The notes under the pieces are model-generated. The model saw only the letters and a program-made list of their open reading frames with translations. It did not search any database and was not told the origin of the DNA. A stretch of 64,000 nucleotides of DNA from assembly GCF_014844075.1 (NCBI RefSeq), contig NZ_CP062165.1, positions 6,758,001 through 6,822,000 of the forward strand, in the 5' to 3' direction. Below are positions 1 through 8,462 of this stretch, in pieces. This DNA is from Paenibacillus sp. JNUCC-31. Lineage in GTDB: Bacteria > Bacillota > Bacilli > Paenibacillales > Paenibacillaceae. Position 1 is the stretch's first letter; every line of letters starts with the position of its first letter. The position numbers and the translations under genes are program-made.

Positions 1-438
1 CAGAACACCATTACAATAACGGCGACGGATATTGCCGGCAATAAAACAACCGTGACCCGTGTCGTTCATGTGGAAACAGCTCTGCCGGAGCTTACGAATA
101 TTTCTCCAGCGGAGGATGTACGGATAGTGGCAGGAGAGAGCGTGGCGGTTTCTTTCGACAGTACGCCTAATCTGCAAGCTTCTTTCCGGATTGAGCTGCC
201 ATCCAATCTGAGCACACAGGCTGGGGCAGAGATTCCATTGGTGGAGACAGAACCTGGTCATTATACAGGCACCTACACCACAGCTTCTTCGCTGGTGCTT
301 GATGGTGGAGTAATCGTGATCCGTGCGCAGGATGCAGCAGGAAACAAAGTTGAGGTGGAAGCGCCAGGACGTTTGTTCGTTGCTGCAGCAGAAGCTTCCG
401 ATACGAACGAGCCTTCTGACGAAAATCCCTTGCCATAA
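1..438 (+). CDS. C-terminal end of a secreted multidomain protein (partial)
   Basis: The reading frame is open from base 1 and ends at TAA 436-438, so only the last 145 codons are present. The first residues (TITATDIAGNKTTVTR) are typical of the closing strand of a bacterial Ig-like or Y_Y_Y-type extracellular repeat. Next comes a second beta-rich module containing EAPGRLFV, and then an acidic, Ser/Pro/Glu-rich tail. No LPXTG motif, membrane anchor or S-layer domain is visible at this end. The full protein probably has repeated Ig-like domains and lies outside or on the cell, but its enzymatic or adhesive part is upstream of the window. A perfect 16-bp hairpin follows directly. Confidence 0.75.
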   Translation, partial: QNTITITATDIAGNKTTVTRVVHVETALPELTNISPAEDVRIVAGESVAVSFDSTPNLQASFRIELPSNLSTQAGAEIPLVETEPGHYTGTYTTASSLVLDGGVIVIRAQDAAGNKVEVEAPGRLFVAAAEASDTNEPSDENPLP

Positions 439-453
439 ATCTGAAATTGAAAT

Positions 454-495
454 GAAAAGCCGACAAGCCCAAAGATAGTGGCTTGTCGGCTTTTC
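454..495 (+). terminator. Rho-independent terminator
   Basis: A perfect 16-bp inverted repeat (arms 454-469 and 480-495, GAAAAGCCGACAAGCC and its complement) with a 10-base loop follows the first gene. The arm ends in TTTTC on the + strand. Confidence 0.85.
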
Positions 496-529
496 GTGTG
501 TAGTGGTTCCAACTTTTTTAATGAAGAGG

Positions 530-569
530 AAGCTTCCTGTAACACGACGGCGTGAGCGGGAAGCTTTTT
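530..569 (+). terminator. Possible second terminator hairpin
   Basis: Arms AAGCTTCC (530-537) and GGAAGCTT (559-566) are followed by TTT. It lies between the first gene and the next operon and may back up the stronger hairpin upstream. Confidence 0.5.
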
Positions 570-711
570 GCTTGTTATTCTCGAAGGGTTGTTCTAAATC
601 ATGTCGTGATTTTATATATTTATTGTCGTAAGTTCCTATTAAAATTAGATCAAGTCTGTGTTACTTTATACTTAGATGTCAGAATATCATATAGTATGGA
701 GGTTAAACATA

Positions 712-1716
712 GTGACCATTCGAATAGGCAAAATAAGCTTATGGCACGTCCATGCCTGGGATTATATCAAGCAGGTTCAGGAGCATGAAGATACGGAGAT
801 GGCTGCGGTGTGGGATGAAGATGCCGTGCGCGGACAGGAAGCAGCCGAACGTCTGAACGTACCATTCTACGCTTCACTTGAGGATATGCTGGCACAGGAC
901 AACATCGATGCCGTCATTGTGGATGCGCCAACTCGCCTTCATGAAGAGGTAATCTCAGCTGCTGCAAAAGCAGGCAAACATATTTTCACAGAGAAAGTTA
1001 TTGCTTCAACCGTAAAAGAGGTCAATTCGATCATTACTGATGTACAGGATAGCGGAGTGAAAATGACAGTTTCTTTGCCTCGTTTGAATGATGGATATAC
1101 ATTAACGATTCAGGATGTTCTGCGCCAAGAACTACTTGGTAAAGTGACTTATGTTCGTGTACGCCTATCCCATAACGGGGCCATAGGCAACTGGTTGCCT
1201 GAGCATTTTTATAATTTGGAAGATTGCCAGGGCGGGGCATTGATTGATCTCGGTTGTCATCCGATGTATCTGACGAATCTTTTCCTGGGTCAAGAAGTGA
1301 CTGGTGTTAATGCCAATTTTGGATATGTAACTGGCAAAGAGGTTGAAGATAACGCCGTTGCCACGTTATTTACAGATTCCGGAGCAATTGGGGTGGTCGA
1401 GGCTGGATTTGTGAACAGTCATTCGCCGTTTACGATCGAGGTTCATGGTACGGAGGGCACACTGTTATACGGAACACCGGAGAATAAGCTGCTGATTCGC
1501 ACAAATGTCGGTTCAGATCAACAAAAAGAATGGACGGAGATTCCTTTGCTGGACAGAAGAGAAAGCGCATTCAGCCAGTGGGTATCCCATATTCAAAATG
1601 ATACGATTGCTACCGAGAATTTGCAGACGGCCACTCAGTTAACTCGACTGATGGAGGCGGCCAACCTCTCTGCCAAGGAAGGGCGCAGAATCTCCTTGAA
1701 GGACTTGCAGGGGTAG
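712..1716 (+). CDS. Gfo/Idh/MocA family oxidoreductase
   Basis: A 334-residue NAD(P)-dependent sugar or cyclitol oxidoreductase. I chose GTG 712 because GGAGG lies at 699-703; an in-frame start at 676 has no such site. The N-terminus reads TIRIGKISLWHVHAWDY, so the usual GxGxxG of the Rossmann fold is degenerate. The family EKP motif appears as EKV (residues ~92-94). The C-terminal alpha/beta domain has GGALIDLGCHPMYL, matching the family's substrate-site helix (usually GGG-D-G-H). It is followed 19 bases later by an AraC regulator and then by a second oxidoreductase of the same superfamily, which suggests a small sugar-modifying operon. Substrate is unknown. Confidence 0.85.
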   Translation: MTIRIGKISLWHVHAWDYIKQVQEHEDTEMAAVWDEDAVRGQEAAERLNVPFYASLEDMLAQDNIDAVIVDAPTRLHEEVISAAAKAGKHIFTEKVIASTVKEVNSIITDVQDSGVKMTVSLPRLNDGYTLTIQDVLRQELLGKVTYVRVRLSHNGAIGNWLPEHFYNLEDCQGGALIDLGCHPMYLTNLFLGQEVTGVNANFGYVTGKEVEDNAVATLFTDSGAIGVVEAGFVNSHSPFTIEVHGTEGTLLYGTPENKLLIRTNVGSDQQKEWTEIPLLDRRESAFSQWVSHIQNDTIATENLQTATQLTRLMEAANLSAKEGRRISLKDLQG

Positions 1717-1735
1717 GATATTGGGAGGTGGTGTA

Positions 1736-2659
1736 TTGAGCCGATATCCTTATGAGAAAATGCTTGAACGACAGGATATCCTGGAAAGGCTGGAAATCTC
1801 GATCCTGTGGGGACACTACGAGATACGTGTATTGCGATTTCATCTGACTTCTTTTCCGGCAGGCAGAGTCGTTGATTTTCATAACCATGCGGAATTCGAA
1901 TTCCATTTCATCCCGAGAGGTAAAGGTAAAGTCATTCTGGGAGATGAAATGCATCCGCTTTCGGAAGGCATGCTGTATTTAACAGGTCCAGGTCTTGTTC
2001 ATTATCAGGAGGCAGATTCCCAGGAGGCCATGGATGAGCTATGTCTTCATGTGGATATCATTGAACATCCCAGAGAAGGTGTAGATCCGTGGGAGGCAGC
2101 GGAATCCGAGGAAACGATCGAAAAGCTCAGAACACTTCCTCTTGCTCCAGTCCATGATTATCATCGTGCCATGAACTGTTTCCTGGAAGCATATGAGGCT
2201 TGTGATCGTAAACTCATCGGATATTACACGTCCATCAAGCAGCAAGTGATCAGTATTCTACTCAAGACCGTCCGAGCCTACGATATCGGGGGAAATCGGG
2301 CGGAGGCGCCTGTGCGGGACATGTCGGTGTACAGGTACGATTATGCCATTCAGTATATGGAGGCGAATCATCCCACAGCAGTAACGCTGGAGAATGTAGC
2401 GGAGAAGCTGCATATTAGCAGCAGGCAACTGCAACGAATCTTTTATCAGGTTCAGCCGGAAATGCCTTTCAGCCGTGTGCTGGAGGATATTCGCCTGCGT
2501 GCGGTGTGCCGCAATTTGGAAGAAAGTAATGTTTCCATCGAACAAATTGCCCTGGCTTCAGGGTTTACCAATGCCAATTATTTACATGCGGTTTTTCGCA
2601 AACGTCTGGGGATGACCCCATCGACTTTCCGTAAAATGAAACAACCAATCCAAAAGTGA
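1736..2659 (+). CDS. AraC family transcriptional regulator with cupin domain
   Basis: A 307-residue regulator. Start TTG 1736 is supported by GGGAGGTGG at 1723-1731. The N-terminal part is a cupin-like sensor (VVDFHNHAEFEFHFIPRGKG, residues ~45-64), of the kind that binds sugars. The C-terminal ~100 residues hold the paired helix-turn-helix units of AraC (LENVAEKLHISSRQLQRIF, then IEQIALASGFTNANYLHAVF). It lies between two Gfo/Idh/MocA genes with gaps of 19 and 12 bases, so it probably regulates that operon in response to their substrate. The regulated promoter was not identified. Confidence 0.88.
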   Translation: MSRYPYEKMLERQDILERLEISILWGHYEIRVLRFHLTSFPAGRVVDFHNHAEFEFHFIPRGKGKVILGDEMHPLSEGMLYLTGPGLVHYQEADSQEAMDELCLHVDIIEHPREGVDPWEAAESEETIEKLRTLPLAPVHDYHRAMNCFLEAYEACDRKLIGYYTSIKQQVISILLKTVRAYDIGGNRAEAPVRDMSVYRYDYAIQYMEANHPTAVTLENVAEKLHISSRQLQRIFYQVQPEMPFSRVLEDIRLRAVCRNLEESNVSIEQIALASGFTNANYLHAVFRKRLGMTPSTFRKMKQPIQK

Positions 2660-2671
2660 GGGTGAATGGAT

Positions 2672-3769
2672 ATGAGTAAAACGTATCGTGTAGGAATTAT
2701 TGGCTGTGGCGGAATTGCAAACGGCAAGCATCTGCCGAGTCTGAGCAAACTTGATAACGTGGAACTGGCTGCTTTTTGTGACATCGTTCAGGAACGTGCA
2801 GAAGAAGCCAAAGAAAAATATGGCACTTCCGAAGCAAAGGTGTATACGGATTATCAGGAATTGCTCCAGGATGAATCCCTTGACATTGTTCATGTACTGA
2901 CACCGAATATCTCCCATGCAGAGATTTCTATTGCCGCACTGGAAGCTGGAAAACACGTCATGTGTGAGAAACCGATGGCGAAGACATCCGCCGAAGCTCA
3001 AAAAATGCTTGAAGCAGCCGAGCGGACTGGTAAAAAGCTGACCATCGGATACAACAACCGTTTCAGAGAAGACAGCTTGTACTTGAAGCAGCTATGTGAA
3101 GCTGGCGAACTGGGTTCGATTTACTTTGCCAAAGCGCATGCGATCAGAAGAAGAGCTGTACCTACATGGGGTGTTTTCCTTGATGAGGAGAAACAAGGCG
3201 GCGGACCGTTGATTGATATCGGTACACACGCGCTCGATCTGACTCTGTGGATGATGGATAACTATCAACCGAAGGTTGTTCTCGGCACAACCTATCATGA
3301 GCTTTCACAACGGGAAAATGCAGCGAACGCCTGGGGCCCGTGGGACCCGGAAAAATTCTCCGTCGAAGATTCCGCTTTTGGCATGATTGTAATGGAAAAT
3401 GGTGCAACGATCATGCTGGAATCCAGCTGGGCGCTAAATTCACTGGACGTGGATGAAGCGAAATGCAGCTTGAGCGGAAGCGAAGCGGGCGCTGATATGA
3501 AGAATGGCCTGCGCATCAATGGCGAGAAATTCAGTCGTCTGTACACCAACGAAATTGAACTGAGTGCAGGCGGGGTTGCTTTCTACGATGGAAAGAGCGA
3601 GAGCGCGCCGGATGTAGAGATGAGAAAATGGATTGAAGCGATCGATAAGGATCTGGAACCGGTCGTAACCCCTAAACAGGCTTTGGTGGTTTCGCAAATA
3701 CTGGAAGCACTATACGAATCCGCTCGTACTGGTAAAGCCGTATATATGAACGAATCCAATCAAGCCTAG
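2672..3769 (+). CDS. Gfo/Idh/MocA family oxidoreductase
   Basis: A 365-residue NAD(P)-dependent oxidoreductase. It has an intact Rossmann motif near the start (GIIGCGGIANGKHLP), the CEKPMAKT motif around residue 95, and GGGPLIDIGTHALDL in the C-terminal domain, where the Asp and His are the usual catalytic-site residues. ATG 2672 is better spaced (9 bases) from the GAGGG at 2658-2662 than ATG 2666. Such enzymes oxidise or isomerise sugars, inositols or their derivatives. This one is the canonical partner of the degenerate paralogue at the start of the operon. A terminator follows. Confidence 0.9.
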   Translation: MSKTYRVGIIGCGGIANGKHLPSLSKLDNVELAAFCDIVQERAEEAKEKYGTSEAKVYTDYQELLQDESLDIVHVLTPNISHAEISIAALEAGKHVMCEKPMAKTSAEAQKMLEAAERTGKKLTIGYNNRFREDSLYLKQLCEAGELGSIYFAKAHAIRRRAVPTWGVFLDEEKQGGGPLIDIGTHALDLTLWMMDNYQPKVVLGTTYHELSQRENAANAWGPWDPEKFSVEDSAFGMIVMENGATIMLESSWALNSLDVDEAKCSLSGSEAGADMKNGLRINGEKFSRLYTNEIELSAGGVAFYDGKSESAPDVEMRKWIEAIDKDLEPVVTPKQALVVSQILEALYESARTGKAVYMNESNQA

Positions 3770-3781
3770 TATGAATTTCAG

Positions 3782-3817
3782 AAACCTTTATCCTCATCAG
3801 GAGGGTAAAGGTTTTTT
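3782..3817 (+). terminator. Rho-independent terminator
   Basis: Arms AAACCTTTATCCTC (3782-3795) and GAGGGTAAAGGTTT (3801-3814) pair with one G-T pair and are followed by a T run. It ends the oxidoreductase/AraC operon. Confidence 0.85.
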
Positions 3818-3908
3818 GGTGTTATACACCCTATCGATTCGTCTATACCATTCCCTCCTCCTGAACGTATGATGAAAAAACATATATGTGCAGAAAAGAG
3901 GGTATGTC

Positions 3909-4622
3909 ATGACTGCAAATAAATCGGGAAACGGTGTCTCCATCATTGTATGTACGAATCGGCCACAATTCTTTGACAACATCCTGCAAAATTACAATCG
4001 ACAGCGCTACAAAGGGAAAGAACTTATCATCATTTTGAATCATGACAGCATGAATCTGCAAGTTTATCGGAACCGCGTTCGAAAACATGCTAATGTTACC
4101 GTTTATCAAGTTCCAGAAAGCATATCGTTAGGACAAAGCCTGAATGCTGGTATCACCCGAGCCCGATTTTCGTTAATCGCCAAATTTGATGACGATGATT
4201 ACTACTCCCCTTTTTATTTGAAGGAACAAGTGAAAGAACTCAAGCGGACCCAAAGTGATATCGTGGGCAAACATTCCTGCCTGGTCTACTTGGGCGCTTC
4301 AAAGACGCTGTTGGTCAGATCCCCCACTGAACAGAATAAATATGTGGAATTTGTACAAGGCGGTACGCTTCTATTCAAAAAGGAGATATTAAAAAAGGTC
4401 CGGTTCACAGATCGTTCCGTTGGAGAAGATGTAACCTTTCTGAGGCAGTGCAGAAAAAGAGGATTCAAAACCTATGCTACATCACCATATAACTATGTGT
4501 ATCACCGGAGACAAAATAAAAAAAGTCATACCTGGAGGGCAGATGATCACTTTTACCTGGAAGGCAGCAAACAGTTGGCAATCACGAAAGATTTCAGATC
4601 ATTTGCAAATAAGGAGATCTAG
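3909..4622 (+). CDS. Glycosyltransferase, family 2 (GT-A fold)
   Basis: A 237-residue single-domain glycosyltransferase with no membrane segment. ATG 3909 is preceded by AAGAGGG at 3897-3903. The N-terminus shows the nucleotide-sugar fold (SIIVCTNRP). The acidic run DDDD at residues 94-97 is the DXD metal/UDP-sugar site, and VGEDVTFLRQCRKRGF supplies the ED motif of the acceptor side. It stands alone between two terminators. The sequence style recalls glycosyltransferases that modify spore surface or cell-envelope polymers in Bacillales, but nothing here proves a target. A strong terminator follows. Confidence 0.82.
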   Translation: MTANKSGNGVSIIVCTNRPQFFDNILQNYNRQRYKGKELIIILNHDSMNLQVYRNRVRKHANVTVYQVPESISLGQSLNAGITRARFSLIAKFDDDDYYSPFYLKEQVKELKRTQSDIVGKHSCLVYLGASKTLLVRSPTEQNKYVEFVQGGTLLFKKEILKKVRFTDRSVGEDVTFLRQCRKRGFKTYATSPYNYVYHRRQNKKSHTWRADDHFYLEGSKQLAITKDFRSFANKEI

Positions 4623-4678
4623 AGAAGAGAGATTCAATGGAATGAAAAAAAGTAACATTGCCGACGAATAACGAAATG

Positions 4679-4716
4679 AAAAAGATGTATCTGTTTCATG
4701 CAGATGCGTCTTTTTT
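4679..4716 (+). terminator. Rho-independent terminator
   Basis: Arms AAAAAGATGTATCTG (4679-4693) and CAGATGCGTCTTTTT (4701-4715) pair fully if two G-T pairs are allowed, with a 7-base loop and a T-rich tail. Confidence 0.85.
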
Positions 4717-4770
4717 AGCTTGGAAAACAGGCCAGACTGAAAACTATTTGTATATTTCCTAAAAAAACTA

Positions 4771-4824
4771 TTGCATATCTGTTTAGTCGGAATTATATTA
4801 ATGGTATAAGGTCTAGACCATTAA
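4771..4824 (+). promoter_or_regulatory. Promoter and GntR-type operator of the peptide operon
   Basis: TTGCAT (4771-4776) and TATATT (4794-4799) are 17 bases apart, giving a sigma-A-like promoter. The inverted repeat TTAATGGT (4798-4805) / ACCATTAA (4817-4824) begins inside the -10. Within it lies the palindrome GGTCTAGACC (4810-4819), which has the GT..AC core common to FadR-type GntR operators. The position over the transcription start fits autorepression by the GntR encoded next. Confidence 0.6.
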
Positions 4825-4841
4825 CAGATCGGAGTGTTTAC

Positions 4842-5591
4842 ATGTCCAGTTCGTTTTCATTTCGTTTTGAGAAAGTATCTACCAAAAAGGTTAGTGAATT
4901 TATAAGGGAGCAACTTGAAGAAGCTATCATACTCAAAGAATTAATGAGTGAAGAACAGCTTCCTTCCGAACGAGACCTTGCCGAGATATTTAATGCCAGT
5001 CGAATTACGGTTCGCGAGGCGTTATCTGCGCTGGAGGAAAAAGGCCTGATCGAGAAACGCGTGGGGGCCAAAGGTGGTACTTTTGTGTTGCCACTTACAG
5101 CGAATTCTCATAAACGCACAAGAGAAGAAATTATGCGGGATTGGGATCAGATGCTGAAAGTGTTTGAATACCGGACCATTATCGAGCCGGAGGGGGCTTT
5201 TTTGGCTGCTGAGCGGATCACCGCAGGCGAGCTGGAACTGCTTGAAGCCTATATGGAGCAAAGTATTGAACCTCACTGTACGAGGGAATGGTTCCGGGCC
5301 CTAGATGTGAAATTTCATCTGACCATTGCCAAGGCATCCGGTAATCCGTACTGTGAGACGGCTGTTAGACAAATCCGGACTAAAATTAATCCGGCACTGG
5401 ACTTGATGCCCTATGATGACCGAATTCGCTCCCTCAATCATGGGATACATATGGAGATTCTTGACGCGATGAAAGCACATGACAGCATCAAGTCCCGGGA
5501 GACGATGAAAAAACACATTGAATTCTCGGCCGATGCAATCTATGCCAGACTCGTTTCAGAATCCGATGAAAAAGAAGGGGATGAGAACTAA
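4842..5591 (+). CDS. GntR family regulator, FadR subfamily
   Basis: A 249-residue repressor. The N-terminal winged helix contains EEQLPSERDLAEIFNASR and [17 protein letters not shown] (residues ~37-75). The C-terminal helical FCD domain carries the family's His/Asp metal- or ligand-binding pattern (LDVKFHLTIAKASGNPY, later HIEILDAMKAHD-like and MKKHIEF segments). The start has GGAGTG at 4831-4836. Its stop overlaps the start of the M20 amidohydrolase by one base, so it is the first gene of the peptide operon. It probably senses an organic acid or amino-acid derivative produced by that pathway. Confidence 0.9.
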   Translation: MSSSFSFRFEKVSTKKVSEFIREQLEEAIILKELMSEEQLPSERDLAEIFNASRITVREALSALEEKGLIEKRVGAKGGTFVLPLTANSHKRTREEIMRDWDQMLKVFEYRTIIEPEGAFLAAERITAGELELLEAYMEQSIEPHCTREWFRALDVKFHLTIAKASGNPYCETAVRQIRTKINPALDLMPYDDRIRSLNHGIHMEILDAMKAHDSIKSRETMKKHIEFSADAIYARLVSESDEKEGDEN

Positions 5592-6802
5592 TGGAACAAT
5601 CACAACTATATCAACGCGCACAAGCGCTTCAGCCCAAACTTATTGCCTGGCGGAGAGATTTCCATCGCCATCCGGAAATAGGGTATGAAGAATTTCGAAC
5701 GTCAGAGATTGTAGCCAAACATTTGGAAAGTCTGGGTCTTGAAGTAACACGTAATGTCGGGAAAACCGGAGTCGTGGGAGTGCTGCGGGGAGAAACGGAA
5801 GGGCCTACGTTCGCACTTCGGGCAGATATGGATGCATTGCCAATTCAGGATCAAAAGGTAGCTGACTACAGCTCCCAGGTAGAAGGCAAAGCCCATCTGT
5901 GTGGGCATGACGCGCATACAACCATTCTGATGGGTGCGGCTGAGCTGCTAACAAGCCTCGGCAGACCGAAATCGGGCAACATCAAGTTTGTGTTCCAGCC
6001 TGCCGAAGAAGGATTGGCAGGTGCACGTGCCATGATTCAGGATGGGGTACTGGAGAATCCGAAAGTCGACGCGATCGCAGGGTTACATATGACTCCTGGG
6101 CAAGATACGGGTACTGTCGGGGTAAGCAAAGGCGTGGCGTTTGCCTCGGCAGACCGTCTGGTGATTCGGATACTTGGCAAAGGTGGACATGCTGCCCGTC
6201 CGCATGAAGGTATCGATGCCATTGCCGTATCTGCTCAGGTTATCACTGCACTTCAGAACCTGGCTAGTCGTATGGTAGACCCGCTTGAGCCGGTTGTGGT
6301 AACGATCGGTAAAATCACCGGTGGCTACATGGGGACAGCGATTGCTCCGGAGGTCGAGATGATTGGTACAGTTCGGACGCTTTCTCCGTCCATTCGTGAA
6401 CGCATGCCAGCCTTGATTGAACAGGTCGTTAGTGGGGTATGCAGTTCGTTCGGCGCCGGTTACGAAGTCATCTATGGCGATGGCTACCCGGTTGTAGTTA
6501 ACGATCTGGGCATGGTGGACCTGCTTGCGGAGACCGTTGATAGTCTTGAATGGGCGAAGGGGTGGAGCAGCATTCAGCCTTCCACGGGCGGCGAGGATTT
6601 TGCGTTCTACTGTGAACAGATTCCAGGTGTTTTCTTTCGATTGGGTTCAGGGAATGAGGAAGAGCGAACCCGTTACCCGCTTCACCATCCAATGTTCGAT
6701 CTCGATGAGACGGTAATGCCTTATGGTGTGGGTATGCTGTCTGCCGTAGCGCTTGAATTTTTGGCAAGAAACACAACTTCTAAGGGGGAGCATGGACAAT
6801 GA
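5591..6802 (+). CDS. M20 family amidohydrolase (N-acyl amino acid/hippurate hydrolase type)
   Basis: A 403-residue zinc enzyme of the M20D type, which cleaves N-acyl or N-aroyl amino acids or short peptides in the cytoplasm. Metal-site motifs are RADMDALPI (residues ~77-85), CGHDAHT with Cys104 and His106, the catalytic pair Glu139-Glu140 in QPAEEG, GLHM near 163, and a late HHPMFD. The dimerisation lid lies between roughly residues 180 and 290. It overlaps the GntR stop by one base and the lipoprotein start by four, so translation is coupled. The linkage to a Dpp-type importer suggests that it processes imported acylated or aromatic peptides. Confidence 0.9.
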   Translation: MEQSQLYQRAQALQPKLIAWRRDFHRHPEIGYEEFRTSEIVAKHLESLGLEVTRNVGKTGVVGVLRGETEGPTFALRADMDALPIQDQKVADYSSQVEGKAHLCGHDAHTTILMGAAELLTSLGRPKSGNIKFVFQPAEEGLAGARAMIQDGVLENPKVDAIAGLHMTPGQDTGTVGVSKGVAFASADRLVIRILGKGGHAARPHEGIDAIAVSAQVITALQNLASRMVDPLEPVVVTIGKITGGYMGTAIAPEVEMIGTVRTLSPSIRERMPALIEQVVSGVCSSFGAGYEVIYGDGYPVVVNDLGMVDLLAETVDSLEWAKGWSSIQPSTGGEDFAFYCEQIPGVFFRLGSGNEEERTRYPLHHPMFDLDETVMPYGVGMLSAVALEFLARNTTSKGEHGQ

Positions 6803-8364
6803 GAAAAAGACAATGGACAAGCATGTGGATCACATTATTGGCTGTAGTACTGGTGCTTAGCGCTTGCGGTGGAAAGAGCACTGGTACAGATAGCAATTCG
6901 GCATCAAGTGAATCAGGAAGCGGAACATCTGCCAGCACTACGCTTACCATCGCAGCTGCTACAGATATTGAGAGCTTCGATCCCCATAACAACAATAATA
7001 CGTCCAGTGAAGCAGTACTGGTCAACGTATTTGATTACCTGATCAAAAATGACAGTGAACAGAAGAAAGTTCCAGGACTCGCGACTTCATGGGAACAGGT
7101 GAATGACACAACTTGGCGCTTCAAGCTGCGTGAAGGGGTGACTTTCCATAATGGAGATCCATTCACCTCGGCGGATGTGAAATATACGCTTGAGCGTGTA
7201 GCCAAAGACAGCACTCTGAAACAAAACAGCTACTTCAAAAACATCGTTGAAGTCAAAGCGGTCGATGAATATACGGTAGATATTATTACAGACGGGCCAG
7301 ATCCGCTGCTGCTTAATCGTCTGTCCAAAATGGGAGCAGGCATCCTGCCGGCAAAATATATTGAGGACAAAGGTTTTGATCAATTCCTGAAACAACCTGT
7401 TGGCACGGGTCCATACCAATTTAGCAAATGGACAAAGGATGATCGTGTTGAACTTGTGAAAAATGAAAATTACTTCGATGGTGAACCGAAATGGAATGAA
7501 GTTGTATTCCGTGTTATACCGGAAGCTTCCACACGAGTATCTGAACTTCTGGCTGGTGGAGTTGATATCGCTGCATCCATACCATCCACAGACATTGCTC
7601 GTATTGAAGGCGAAGCGGACAAGAAGATCGTCAAAGCGCCGATCCAACGTGTACTTCAGTTGATTTTCCGTCAAACAGAAGGCAGCGTCACAGCTGATCC
7701 GAAAGTTCGTGAGGCTATTGATCTGGCGATTGACAAGCAGGGCATTGTAGACAGCATTGCCGGAGGTGCAGGTATCGTTACCCGTACATCCGTGACACCT
7801 GGCAACTTTGGGGCAGATCCTTCATTGTACAAAACATCGCTGTATGATCAAGAGAAGGCGAAGCAGCTGCTGCAGGAAGCAGGGTATGCGGAAGGTGAAG
7901 CGGAGATGACCATCTCGGTATCCTCCCAGTACAAAGAGCCTGCCGAAGTCGTGGCAGCGATGCTGGAGCAAGTGGGCTTCAAAATCAATCTGGACGTGCT
8001 TGAACCAAGTGCTTTCAGTGAGCGTTATAGTTCCAAATCATTCAAGGAAATTTTCATGATCGGAATTGGTAACTCCCTCTTTGATGCTTCCAATAACTAC
8101 AATCGTTACATGGTGGAAGAGGCCAAAGGAGAGTCGGATTATAACAATCCGGAAGTGGAGAAATTGCTCCAGTCTGCGCTGGTTAACATGGACCCGGCTT
8201 CCAGGGAGAAAGAATACCAGCAAGTTCAGCACATTCTTGCTGAAGATCGCCCAGCTGTGTATTTGTACCAGATGGAAGGGGTTTATGGAACAGATAGCCG
8301 TGTGAACTTCCAGCCGCGTAGTGACGAGATGTTCTATGCTGACGAGATCACACCTGCACAGTAA
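6799..8364 (+). CDS. Peptide/nickel ABC transporter substrate-binding lipoprotein (DppA/OppA type)
   Basis: A 521-residue extracellular binding protein of SBP family 5. Residues 1-23 form a lipoprotein signal (RKRQ, hydrophobic stretch, LVLSAC) with lipidated Cys23, followed by a Ser/Gly-rich linker. Family motifs include ESFDPHNNN, TWRFKLREGVTFHNGDPF and GTGPYQF. It captures peptides or related solutes at the cell surface and passes them to the two permeases downstream. ATG 6799 overlaps the M20 stop by four bases. A stem-loop with a T tail separates it from the permeases, which would let the binding protein be made in excess. Confidence 0.92.
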   Translation: MRKRQWTSMWITLLAVVLVLSACGGKSTGTDSNSASSESGSGTSASTTLTIAAATDIESFDPHNNNNTSSEAVLVNVFDYLIKNDSEQKKVPGLATSWEQVNDTTWRFKLREGVTFHNGDPFTSADVKYTLERVAKDSTLKQNSYFKNIVEVKAVDEYTVDIITDGPDPLLLNRLSKMGAGILPAKYIEDKGFDQFLKQPVGTGPYQFSKWTKDDRVELVKNENYFDGEPKWNEVVFRVIPEASTRVSELLAGGVDIAASIPSTDIARIEGEADKKIVKAPIQRVLQLIFRQTEGSVTADPKVREAIDLAIDKQGIVDSIAGGAGIVTRTSVTPGNFGADPSLYKTSLYDQEKAKQLLQEAGYAEGEAEMTISVSSQYKEPAEVVAAMLEQVGFKINLDVLEPSAFSERYSSKSFKEIFMIGIGNSLFDASNNYNRYMVEEAKGESDYNNPEVEKLLQSALVNMDPASREKEYQQVQHILAEDRPAVYLYQMEGVYGTDSRVNFQPRSDEMFYADEITPAQ

Positions 8365-8403
8365 CATCAGACAGAACAACCTGTTATAACAAAGATAAGC
8401 CTT

Positions 8404-8443
8404 GAACGGCAGGGACTGTACCACGTTCCTGTCGTTCTTTTTT
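8404..8443 (+). terminator. Intra-operon terminator/attenuator hairpin
   Basis: Arms GAACGGCAGGGAC (8404-8416) and GTTCCTGTCGTTC (8425-8437) pair with G-T pairs and run into TTTTTT. It sits between the binding-protein gene and the permease genes, so it probably reduces expression of the permeases; some read-through is expected because no promoter is obvious after it. Confidence 0.7.
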
Positions 8444-8462
8444 AAAAGGAGGTGGACAGAGA

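Noticed and set aside
7087..7674. 195-codon minus-strand open frame within the peptide-binding lipoprotein gene
   Set aside because: It lies wholly antisense to a well-supported gene, has no ribosome binding site and no recognisable domain.
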